Shown in pieces: positions 25,658 through 31,949 of a DNA stretch of 34,755 bases. Numbering within the stretch: the first letter of the stretch is position 1; each line of letters opens with the position of its first letter. Source of the stretch: Verrucomicrobiota bacterium (GTDB taxonomy: Bacteria > Verrucomicrobiota > Kiritimatiellia > CAIQIC01); contig SCQF01000042.1 of assembly GCA_004321905.1 (NCBI GenBank), positions 1-34,755 on the forward strand. Reading direction: 5' to 3'. The notes under the pieces are model-generated. The model did no database searches and was not told the origin of the DNA. It saw only the letters and a program-made list of their open reading frames with translations. A program made the translations under genes and the position numbers.

Positions 25658-27829
25658 ATGAGAAAATTTCTCGTGCTCGTGCTGCTGGCTTTGTTTGGTT
25701 CGGTGGCAGAAGTCCACGCACGTGGTGGCGGAGGTTGCCTTGGCGCCGGCACGGGCATTCTGACGCCGACCGGCGAAGTGCCCATCGAGCAACTCCGCCG
25801 CGGCGATGTGGTGGTCGGATTCCGTAGCGGGCAACAAATCCGCACGGTTGTTGCGGATATCTTCGCCGTAGAACCCACAGAATTCATCGAATTCACCACT
25901 GGCGGACGGACGCTACAGCTCACGCCGGAGCATCCGGTAGCGATTGGGCGGGGAGAATTTCTCATCGCCGAAAAATTGAGTGCGACGCGACGCATCCCCG
26001 CAACCACGCCCGCCTATAATCTGCTCGTCACCGAAGGCGGAACATTTTTTGCCAACGGTGTGTTGGTCCACAACAAAGGCTGTTTTCTGCCGGACACCAT
26101 GATTCTCCGGGCCGATGGTACGAGCGTGCATCTTAGCGCCGTACAGTTGGGCGAGCAGATCATGGCGTTCGACTCCGCCAACCGGCTGGTCACCGTCACC
26201 GTCGCCGAAATCATCACGCACGATGTTCAGGAATATGTCACCCTCACGACCGAGCAAGCCAGCGTACAGGCGACGGTTGAGCATCCGTTTTACATCGGTG
26301 CGGGCCGTTTCAAAACGGTCGAGGCGTTGAGCGTCGGCGATGAAGTTTTTCTCTGCGACGGCACAAGATTGCACGCGCAACGCATCCGCAGCCTCACGCG
26401 TGTTCACGAACCGGTGCGCGTTTTCAATCTCCGCACCGATGCGCCGCACACCTTTTTCGCGAATACCTTCGCGGTGCACAACAAGGGCGGTGGTGGCGGC
26501 GGACACGGCGGCGGAGGCCACAGCAGTTATCACGGCGGCAGTCATGGCAGCCATTCCGGCGGCGGCAGTGGCGATGACAATCCCTGGCCTATTTTAATTT
26601 TCGTTGGCGTTTTCGTGGTCATCACCGTTTCGGTGCTGAAGGATCAAAAACGACAGCGTGATGAGAATTTGGATTTCGTCTATGCGCCCAATCGTGTGGC
26701 CGCAAAGGCTGGTAAGACGCGCAAACTGCTGGCGTTTTTGGCGCGGCAGGACGAGGCGATGCAACCGGAAAAACTGGAGACATTGGCGCGCGACACCTTT
26801 ATCAAACTACAGGAATGCTGGCAGGCACGGGACTACGGCCCGATGCAGTCGCTGATGATGCGCGATCTCTATGCCGGCCACTGCGGCCAACTGGCCGGCC
26901 TGCAGCGCAATCACGAAATCAATGTGATTGCCGACCTGAAAGTCGAACGCGCGGAAATCGTCAACGTGCGCTATCCGCACAAGCCTGACCAGCGCGAATT
27001 CACGATACTCATCACGGCCTGCGCCAAGGATTACTACGTGGATGATCGTACGCAAAAATTCTTGCGCGGTGACGAAGCACCGGCGGAGTTTCAAGAGTTT
27101 TGGACATTCCAGCGACAGGGTGACAATTGGTTGTTACGCGAGATCGAGCAGTCGCGCGAGTCCGACGCGCTCAAACAGGAGAACTTTGTCGAACAGTTCA
27201 CCGATGTGCAACTGCGACAGGTTTATGGCGGGACGGCGGATGCCACCGGCCCCGCCGGACCGTGGCTCGATAAATCCGTGGAAACCAAGGCGACCAAGAT
27301 CAAGCGAATGCTGAACTTCCTCGCCCGGACTGATAAGCTTTTTGATCAACAGGCGATGGCCGAGCGCGTACGACAGGTTTTCCTCGCCGTCAAACTTGCC
27401 GAGGAATCTGGCGATGCTGCGGGTGCGCGCGATGGTCTTTCCCCGGACGCCGCCGAACATCTGACCCAGCAACTGGCCGCGCAAAAGCAGCGCGGCTTGA
27501 AAGTTGAATACCATAATCTTTGCGTCCGCAAAGTGGAGTTGATCCTCGTGCGCAACTTCGGAGACAATACCAAGGACGAATTCACCGCACGCATCAGCGC
27601 CCATGCGCAACAGATCGTCCGCCGCGCCGATGGCAACGTGTTGACACAGAACGAAGACGTCACACCGTTCGTTGAATTTTGGACGTTTGGCCGCTTGAAT
27701 GGTCAGTGGAAGCTCAAGGAAGTTTTGCCGCCGGCCGCGGGCGAGCGCGCCTTGACGGCGGAGAACGTAGACGAGGATAGTAGCCCGGCCCAATTGCGCT
27801 GGTATTACACCAAAAATCGCGCTTCGTGA
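25658..27829 (+). CDS. Signal peptide, two tandem Hint (intein-like) domains, TM, two Tim44-like domains
   Basis: 723 residues. A signal peptide (1-21) ends at ...VHARGGGG. Hint domain 1 runs from Cys27 (CLGAGTGIL) through TPEHP (89-93, block B His92) to FFANGVLVHN (130-139). After Lys140-Gly141, Hint domain 2 starts at Cys142 (CFLPDTMIL), has VEHPF (207-211) and ends FFANTFAVHN (266-275). A Gly/His-rich linker (276-306), a TM helix (~310-327) and two similar Tim44/NTF2-like domains (~365-500, ~555-692; each with E-F-W-T-F near the end) follow. Cys at the start and His-Asn at the end are the residues for N-S acyl shift and Asn cyclisation; the residue after Asn is Lys in both, so cleavage may be favoured over splicing. 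Removal of both would rejoin the GGGG and KGGGGGG segments. Biological role unknown. Confidence 0.85.
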   Translation: MRKFLVLVLLALFGSVAEVHARGGGGCLGAGTGILTPTGEVPIEQLRRGDVVVGFRSGQQIRTVVADIFAVEPTEFIEFTTGGRTLQLTPEHPVAIGRGEFLIAEKLSATRRIPATTPAYNLLVTEGGTFFANGVLVHNKGCFLPDTMILRADGTSVHLSAVQLGEQIMAFDSANRLVTVTVAEIITHDVQEYVTLTTEQASVQATVEHPFYIGAGRFKTVEALSVGDEVFLCDGTRLHAQRIRSLTRVHEPVRVFNLRTDAPHTFFANTFAVHNKGGGGGGHGGGGHSSYHGGSHGSHSGGGSGDDNPWPILIFVGVFVVITVSVLKDQKRQRDENLDFVYAPNRVAAKAGKTRKLLAFLARQDEAMQPEKLETLARDTFIKLQECWQARDYGPMQSLMMRDLYAGHCGQLAGLQRNHEINVIADLKVERAEIVNVRYPHKPDQREFTILITACAKDYYVDDRTQKFLRGDEAPAEFQEFWTFQRQGDNWLLREIEQSRESDALKQENFVEQFTDVQLRQVYGGTADATGPAGPWLDKSVETKATKIKRMLNFLARTDKLFDQQAMAERVRQVFLAVKLAEESGDAAGARDGLSPDAAEHLTQQLAAQKQRGLKVEYHNLCVRKVELILVRNFGDNTKDEFTARISAHAQQIVRRADGNVLTQNEDVTPFVEFWTFGRLNGQWKLKEVLPPAAGERALTAENVDEDSSPAQLRWYYTKNRAS

Positions 27830-27844
27830 GTTGGCGGAGACGCT

Positions 27845-27894
27845 TTTTTAAAGCCTTGGAAAATAATCAGGCCGATTCCCCAAGGTTTGGGAAA
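27845..27894. repeat. Doublet of the intergenic palindrome next to tRNA-Arg
   Basis: First copy 27845-27863 has a changed left arm (TTTTTAAAG) but an intact right arm CTTGGAAAA; second copy 27876-27894 reads TTCCCCAAGGTTTGGGAAA, with CC/GG pairs compensating in both arms. Spacer 12 bases, centre spacing 31. It lies between the convergent Hint/Tim44 gene and tRNA-Arg. Confidence 0.75.
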
Positions 27895-27895
27895 C

Positions 27896-27972
27896 TGGCA
27901 ACCCGGGCGGGAGTTGAACCCGCGACCTCCGGATTAGGAATCCAGCGCTCTGTCCAACTGAGCTACCGGGTC
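27896..27972 (-). tRNA. tRNA-Arg (anticodon CCT)
   Basis: 77 bases on the minus strand with encoded CCA. Acceptor GACCCGG pairs with CCGGGTT (one G-T); D-arm GCTC/GAGC; anticodon stem CTGGA/TCCGG around loop TTCCTAA, anticodon CCT; T-arm GCGGG-TTCAACT-CCCGC. The integrase of the mobile element lies about 120 bases from its 5' end. Confidence 0.96.
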
Positions 27973-28026
27973 AAACACAATAGAATCAATGATTTTATGC
28001 GATTCGCGCATTTTTCTCTTGCCAGC

Positions 28027-28044
28027 TTGGGACGTATTTGGGAC
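28027..28044 (+). repeat. Direct repeats upstream of the integrase (possible arm sites)
   Basis: TTGGGAC occurs at 28027-28033 and 28038-28044, 11 bases apart, one helical turn, between tRNA-Arg and the integrase start. Short direct repeats like this next to int genes often are integrase or excisionase arm-binding sites. A binding role is inferred. Confidence 0.4.
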
Positions 28045-28095
28045 ATTTTTCCGTGACGGCAGATAGGGGCAGCCGCCGCCAGAAATGGAGCGAAC

Positions 28096-29274
28096 ATGAG
28101 CAAATCCTATCGCAGAAAATGGCTTCATCAGGGCGCAATCATACGCCAGCGCAGGGACGCCTTTCAAGTCGAGATCAACGAAGGCGGCAAGCGTTACCGT
28201 AAGTCCCTCGCCTCACTAGCCGAGGCCAAGACCCATATCGAACAAAAGTTGATTGAGATTGGCAACCGTGGCGCGGCAGCCTTTGCGCTGAACGACAGGC
28301 AGCGGCACGAGGCAATCGAAGCGTTCAAGCAGCTTGGCAACATTCCGCTATCCAAGGCGGTTGCTTTCTATCTACGCCACCACAAACCGACCGGCGGGAC
28401 ACGCACGGTCAACGAAATGCTCACCGACTATCTGGACACCAAGACCAAGGCGGGACGGCGACAGGACACGCTTACGGACATCAAATGCCGCATTGGTATG
28501 CTGGCCAAAACCTTTGGCGAACGCCCCATGCACACGCTGACCACCACCGAATTGACCGAATGGCTGGACGCCAACAACTATCAAGGCGTCAGTCGCGCCA
28601 ACTATGCCCGCGCCTTTGTAGGTTTCTTCGGGTTCGCCATTAAAAAGGGGCTGATGGATTTCAACCCGGCCACCAACATTGAGAAGGTAGAGCTTGATGA
28701 AACATTGCCGGAAATCTTCACCGTGACCGAAGCGGAGCGCTTGCTATGGGCCACGGAAACGGTCTATGCGCGCCTTGTACCTGCTACCGCCATAGGTTTC
28801 TTTGCCGGTCTGCGGACGGCAGAGATTGAGCGACTTGATTGGAGTGCTGTTGATTTCGACGCCAGACTTATCACCGTTGGCCCCAAAATCGCCAAAAAAC
28901 GCCGTCAGCGTCACGTCACAATGTCGGGCAACCTTATGGCTTGGCTCCTGCCCTATCGCAAACCCAGTGGCCCAATCTGCCCACCGAACGCCGTCGTGGT
29001 GCGCTGGCGTCCGCGTATCATGAAACAAGCTGGCCTCACCCACTGGCCCCACAATGGTATGCGGCACAGTTTCGCCTCTTATCACCTTGCCCAGTTCCAA
29101 GACATTTCCAAGACCGCCTTTGAGTTGGGCCACGGCGAGAAACTGGACGTGCTTTTTAACCATTACCGCAATCTGGTGAAGCCTGCCGAGGCCGCCGCCT
29201 ATTGGGAGCTATCACCACCGCAACCCGGCTCGGCTATCGTCCCCGCCAACTTCGCCGTCGCAGCCGGAGCTTGA
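28096..29274 (+). CDS. Tyrosine recombinase / integrase
   Basis: 392 residues. Catalyses site-specific integration and excision of the element. An N-terminal arm-binding region (1-~60), a SAM-like core-binding domain (~100-195) and the catalytic domain follow. Catalytic residues seen: Arg240 in FAGLRTAEI, the H-N-G-M-R box with His319/Arg323, His346 in ELGHGEKLD and nucleophile Tyr357 in FNHYRNLV. The set is complete, so the enzyme should be active. The WPHNGMRHSFASYHL box resembles integrases I associate with PVC genomes. Start ATG 28096 with GGAG 5 bases upstream. It points away from tRNA-Arg, on the side of the tRNA's 5' end. Confidence 0.93.
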   Translation: MSKSYRRKWLHQGAIIRQRRDAFQVEINEGGKRYRKSLASLAEAKTHIEQKLIEIGNRGAAAFALNDRQRHEAIEAFKQLGNIPLSKAVAFYLRHHKPTGGTRTVNEMLTDYLDTKTKAGRRQDTLTDIKCRIGMLAKTFGERPMHTLTTTELTEWLDANNYQGVSRANYARAFVGFFGFAIKKGLMDFNPATNIEKVELDETLPEIFTVTEAERLLWATETVYARLVPATAIGFFAGLRTAEIERLDWSAVDFDARLITVGPKIAKKRRQRHVTMSGNLMAWLLPYRKPSGPICPPNAVVVRWRPRIMKQAGLTHWPHNGMRHSFASYHLAQFQDISKTAFELGHGEKLDVLFNHYRNLVKPAEAAAYWELSPPQPGSAIVPANFAVAAGA

Positions 29275-29298
29275 CGTATTAACGTAACGCGTTATCAT
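29271..29298 (+). promoter_or_regulatory. higBA promoter with embedded operator
   Basis: TTGACG at 29271-29276 and TATCAT at 29293-29298, 16 bases apart, make a good -35/-10 pair. Between them and overlapping the -10 lies the perfect palindrome TAACGCGTTA (29285-29294), the right place for autorepression by HigA. The predicted start point, about 7 bases after the -10, falls on the ATG of higB (29305). Confidence 0.6.
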
Positions 29299-29304
29299 AT
29301 AGCC

Positions 29305-29586
29305 ATGATTAAGAGTTTCCAGTGCCGCGATACAGAGAAGATGTGGCGGTGCGAGCTTGTCCGGCGTTGGGATGTTGGCGTCCGTAAAGCAGCCTTGCGA
29401 AAGCTGACGTGGTTGGATGCCGCTAAAGATGTGAACGATTTACGGATACCGCCCGGCAACCGATTGGAGAAATTAAAGGGCAACCGTGCCGGGCAATACA
29501 GCATCCGCGTCAACGATCAGTGGCGGGTATGCTTTGAATGGCGCGATGGTCATGCGTGGAATGTGGAGATTGTGGACTATCACTAA
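29305..29586 (+). CDS. higB: HigB-type toxin (RelE superfamily)
   Basis: 93 residues. Ribosome-dependent mRNA interferase of the HigB/RelE fold. Family features: MIKSFQCRDTEKMWRC at the start (I-x-S-F), LRKLTWLDAAKDVNDLRIPPGNRLEKLKGNRAGQYSIRVNDQWRVCFEW, ending NVEIVDYH. This is the pattern of the plasmid-maintenance killer proteins. The gene order toxin before antitoxin is typical of higBA. higA follows after 9 bases. It has no Shine-Dalgarno and may be translated from a leaderless transcript. Confidence 0.92.
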   Translation: MIKSFQCRDTEKMWRCELVRRWDVGVRKAALRKLTWLDAAKDVNDLRIPPGNRLEKLKGNRAGQYSIRVNDQWRVCFEWRDGHAWNVEIVDYH

Positions 29587-29595
29587 CGGGAGACG

Positions 29596-29925
29596 ATGAA
29601 CATGAAAGACCCTGCTTTGAACCCTGTGCATCCGGGCGAAATCCTGATGGAAGATTTCTTGAAGCCGCTGCGCGTGTCACAGTACCGGCTGGCGAAGGAT
29701 ATTGGCGTTCCTCCCCGCCGCATCAATGAGATCGTGCTGGGCAAGCGCGGCATTTCCGCTGATACCGCCCTACGGCTGGCCCGCTACTTCCGCACGTCGC
29801 AAGAGGTCTGGATGAATCTGCAAATGCGCTATGAACTTGAAACTGCGCGCCTGACCGAAGGTAAACGCATCGAAAAGCTAATTCACCCGCTGGATATGCC
29901 GGAATTGCTAGCTGCGATTGCATGA
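29596..29925 (+). CDS. higA: HigA-type antitoxin (XRE family)
   Basis: 109 residues. N-terminal NPVHPGEILMEDFLKPL is the HigA signature, followed by an HTH_3 domain (VSQYRLAKDIGVPPRRINEIVLGKRGIS, then ADTALRLARYFRTSQEVWMNLQMRYEL). It neutralises HigB and should repress the shared promoter through the palindrome at 29285-29294. Start ATG 29596 has GGGAGACG ahead; a second ATG two codons later is possible. Confidence 0.93.
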   Translation: MNMKDPALNPVHPGEILMEDFLKPLRVSQYRLAKDIGVPPRRINEIVLGKRGISADTALRLARYFRTSQEVWMNLQMRYELETARLTEGKRIEKLIHPLDMPELLAAIA

Positions 29926-30024
29926 GAATTTCTGCCGCGTGTGCGGTGGAGCAGAAAAAAAGACGGCGGTGCAATCCCGTGAAGAAACACACCGCCGGGC
30001 GTCCAAACCAAAGGAGAGAACGCC
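29926..30024 (+). promoter_or_regulatory. Structured leader ahead of the RHH-like gene
   Basis: Contains a compound hairpin (TTTCTGC ... GCAGAAA, with CCGC-gtgt-GCGG inside) and a second stem GGCGGTG (29965-29971) with CACCGCC (29990-29996), followed by GGGCGTC and the AAGGAGAG Shine-Dalgarno. A similar arrangement precedes the gene at 30506. Could regulate translation or end transcription; function not known. Confidence 0.4.
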
Positions 30025-30411
30025 GTGAAGAAAGTAGCAAAGAACACAGGAAACGCAACACGAGTTGACGGTACGTCAAAAAATGTGCGGTTGCGCGTTA
30101 ATCTGCCGCAAGCCATGAGGAAGTGGGTTAAGAAATCAGCCGCGCATCAAGGTGTTTCGCCAGACGATTTTATGAACAACATATTGAAAATTGAGAAGGC
30201 GAAAAAAAACACCCACACACTGATGGTTGCGCTGAATGAATATCAACTTGGCTTGCTTAAAGTGGCGATGGTCAAAGAGGCATACGCTGGCAGTGTCGAG
30301 CAGTACGCCGCGCAGGAATTGAACGACAATGTCAGGGCCACGCTAAACGATGAACCAAGTGTTGACCTCAATGAACTCGCCAAGATCGGAATGCGAATAC
30401 AGTTTGCGTGA
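30025..30411 (+). CDS. Small basic protein, ribbon-helix-helix-like
   Basis: 128 residues from GTG 30025, with a strong AAGGAGAG 6-7 bases upstream. After a basic N-terminus, NVRLRVNLPQAMRKWVKKSAAHQGVSPDDFMNNILKI (~20-56) has the strand-helix-helix pattern of RHH DNA-binding proteins. The rest is helical with no known domain (LMVALNEYQLGLLKVAMVKEAYAGSVEQYAAQEL). It may be an element-encoded repressor or partition-like protein. I do not recognise the family; the RHH call is from pattern only. Confidence 0.55.
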   Translation: MKKVAKNTGNATRVDGTSKNVRLRVNLPQAMRKWVKKSAAHQGVSPDDFMNNILKIEKAKKNTHTLMVALNEYQLGLLKVAMVKEAYAGSVEQYAAQELNDNVRATLNDEPSVDLNELAKIGMRIQFA

Positions 30412-30505
30412 TGCAATGAAATTTGCCCGCGCCTGATCCGCGTGGGAAGTCCTGCCGGGGGCGGCCCTATTCCGAACCCGGCGGGCGTCTGATAGGGAGA
30501 CGTAG
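30412..30505 (+). promoter_or_regulatory. Structured leader ahead of the coiled-coil gene
   Basis: Holds a short stem (CCCGCG/CGCGTGGG) and a second one with arms GCCGGG (30454-30459) and CCCGGC (30477-30482), again followed by GGGCGTC and, 8 bases on, AGGGAGA ahead of the ATG. The shared GGGCGTC plus Shine-Dalgarno layout with 29926-30024 suggests a common control or a duplicated leader. Confidence 0.35.
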
Positions 30506-31078
30506 ATGAGCGGCAAGGAGGAACAGAATGAGCTTAAAAGTATCATAGAGTCTGCTAGTCGTTATGGTGCCGAACAATCCGCCAAGCAACATGAAGATAG
30601 ACGCAAGGCACTCGACCATGCCCAAAATGAGGGGCGTTTGCTGGGGCAAGCCGAAGGACGCTTAGAGGTGTACGCAAAGCAGCTAACAAAAGAAAAAGCC
30701 CAGCAACAACGAGACGCTATCGAGAAAGTCGGAGAAGCAAGGGGCCGTCAAATAAAAGCGGATGACCTTGACATACTCGCCAAGACTGCCGCGCGAGAGA
30801 CTCTGGCCCAAAAGACTCCTAAGCGATTGAGGGAAAAGCGTTCTGCCGCTGGGAAGAAAAATGCTAAGGTTCAGGATAGGGACGACCGGAAAAAGATTAT
30901 ATACGCTGTGAAACGGAAACTAGGGAAAAGCGGCAAGGATATGAGTAAAAACCATGCGGCAGGTGAAGTTGCAAAACTCTGTTGGTTTCAAATGGAAAAG
31001 GACAACCTGCTTAAACTATCAGAGCCCTATTCTCTGACCGCAGACGATGTGAAGCGTATTATGGGCTGGAAAAAGTAA
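30506..31078 (+). CDS. Lysine-rich coiled-coil protein of unknown function
   Basis: 190 residues, strongly charged. Residues 5-110 are almost all helix-forming with heptad-like spacing (NELKSIIESASRYGAEQSAKQ, EVYAKQLTKEKAQQQRDAIEK), then a basic stretch (KRLREKRSAAGKKNAK) and a small C-terminal domain ending LTADDVKRIMGWKK. There is no signal peptide or TM helix. I do not know the family. Followed by a strong intrinsic terminator at 31126-31159, so it ends the first transcription unit of the element. Start ATG 30506 with GGGAGA 8 bases upstream. Confidence 0.6.
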   Translation: MSGKEEQNELKSIIESASRYGAEQSAKQHEDRRKALDHAQNEGRLLGQAEGRLEVYAKQLTKEKAQQQRDAIEKVGEARGRQIKADDLDILAKTAARETLAQKTPKRLREKRSAAGKKNAKVQDRDDRKKIIYAVKRKLGKSGKDMSKNHAAGEVAKLCWFQMEKDNLLKLSEPYSLTADDVKRIMGWKK

Positions 31079-31093
31079 AATTGTGGCGAATCA

Positions 31094-31113
31094 GGCGGAA
31101 CACTTGTTCCGCC
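31094..31113. repeat. Perfect inverted repeat after the coiled-coil gene
   Basis: GGCGGAAC-actt-GTTCCGCC, 8-base perfect arms with a 4-base loop, 15 bases after the stop. No T-run follows. It could be a protein-binding dyad or an RNA hairpin that stabilises the transcript ahead of the terminator. Confidence 0.7.
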
Positions 31114-31125
31114 AAAACACAGGCT

Positions 31126-31159
31126 GGGCTGATTTCAACCAATGGAATCAGCCCTTTTT
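31126..31159 (+). terminator. Rho-independent terminator
   Basis: Stem GGGCTGATT (31126-31134) pairs perfectly with AATCAGCCC (31146-31154), loop of 11 bases, followed by TTTTT (31155-31159). It lies 48 bases after the coiled-coil gene stop and separates that unit from the XRE-xis-primase unit. Confidence 0.88.
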
Positions 31160-31296
31160 ATTCTTATCTTGGCGAAGCAAAAATCCATTTCCCGATCACT
31201 TGATACAACAGAAGCGCGGAAAACGGCGCACGCGGTTGTCGCGGGATGACCAAAAAATTTTGTCGCCAGTTGCGGAAAATAGAATTGGAGACGTGC

Positions 31297-31494
31297 ATGA
31301 ATACGGTGGATCGAAGGTTCAAGTTGGCGCGCATCGCGGCGGGCTACAGCCAAAGAACGCTCGCAGTGCGATTGGGTGTTTCGGAGCACATCGTGAGTAA
31401 ATGGGAGACCGGGCGGCTAACGCCCGACGCGGCAATGCGTAACCGTGTCGCGGTAGAACTCGGCAAACAGACTTGGGAAATTTTTGCGCGGTGA
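31297..31494 (+). CDS. XRE-family helix-turn-helix regulator
   Basis: 65 residues. A minimal HTH_3 domain: DRRFKLARIAAGYSQRTLAVRLGVSEHIVSKWETGRLTPDAAMRNRVAVELG. Likely a small repressor or activator of the downstream excisionase-primase unit, as Cro-like proteins in phages and satellites. Start ATG 31297 with GGAGACG about 5 bases upstream; a longer frame begins at 31246 but the extra residues do not fit. Ends 9 bases before the excisionase-like gene. Confidence 0.82.
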   Translation: MNTVDRRFKLARIAAGYSQRTLAVRLGVSEHIVSKWETGRLTPDAAMRNRVAVELGKQTWEIFAR

Positions 31495-31503
31495 GGTGCG
31501 ACC

Positions 31504-31737
31504 ATGACTAAAACAATCAGCACAACCGCAATCCTTCCCGGTTACGTTCAGGGCAGACCCGCTGCAAGTCGCTATTTGGGAGGAATTCCGACGCGCACGC
31601 TGGCGGAGCTTATGCGAAAGCGGAAAATCCCGTTTTCAAAACTTGGACATCGCACGGTGATTTTCAAAATTGCAGACCTCGACAAAGCCGTGGCGAAGTT
31701 TCGCGTAGCGGCGGCGGGCGAGGAGGTGAAGCAATGA
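31504..31737 (+). CDS. Excisionase-like DNA-binding protein
   Basis: 77 residues. ASRYLGGIPTRTLAELMRKRKIPFSKLGHRTVIFKIADLDKAVAKFRV has the winged-helix layout of AlpA/Xis/MerR-like small proteins (Y-L-G-x-x-x-x-T-L-x-x-x-x-x-x-x-I-P-x-x-K-x-G-x-R-x-x-x-F). Such proteins direct excision by the integrase or act as activators of it. In the same operon as the XRE gene (9-base gap) and overlapping the next gene by ATGA. Confidence 0.75.
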   Translation: MTKTISTTAILPGYVQGRPAASRYLGGIPTRTLAELMRKRKIPFSKLGHRTVIFKIADLDKAVAKFRVAAAGEEVKQ

Positions 31738-31949
31738 AACGACTAACCCCCATGCGTGCTATTCGCGCAAAATGCCTAGACTGCTGCTGTCAGCAACCCA
31801 GTGAGGTTCGCCGCTGCCACATAGAATCCTGTGCTTTGTGGGCCTACAGGATGGGCAAGCGTCCGAAGGCATCCGCACCGCCCTCCAATGGTGTTCATCC
31901 GAAAAACTCGACGCTGGGCATGGGTTTTCATCAAGGAGCGGCGTTATGA
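31734..31949 (+). CDS. Small Cys-rich phage-type protein
   Basis: 71 residues. The segment LTPMRAIRAKCLDCCCQQPSEVRRCHIESCALWAYRMGKRP has four spaced cysteine sites (C-x2-C...C-x4-C, plus an extra CC) and the K-A-I-R-A-K-C-x-D-C ... C-x-L-W-x-Y-R-x-G pattern I recall from small prophage proteins of unknown role, probably zinc-binding. The tail (SAPPSNGVHPKNSTLGMG) is unstructured. Start ATG overlaps the upstream stop, its stop overlaps the primase start (ATGA at 31946), so it is translated within a tight operon. Confidence 0.65.
   Translation: MKRLTPMRAIRAKCLDCCCQQPSEVRRCHIESCALWAYRMGKRPKASAPPSNGVHPKNSTLGMGFHQGAAL

Noticed and set aside
24069..25721. A 550-codon open frame antisense to proA and the DUF350 gene
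   Set aside because: It mirrors the GC-rich third positions of proA, which is clearly the conserved gene; composition is odd (Asp/His/Ala rich) with no domain, and there is no promoter or ribosome site.
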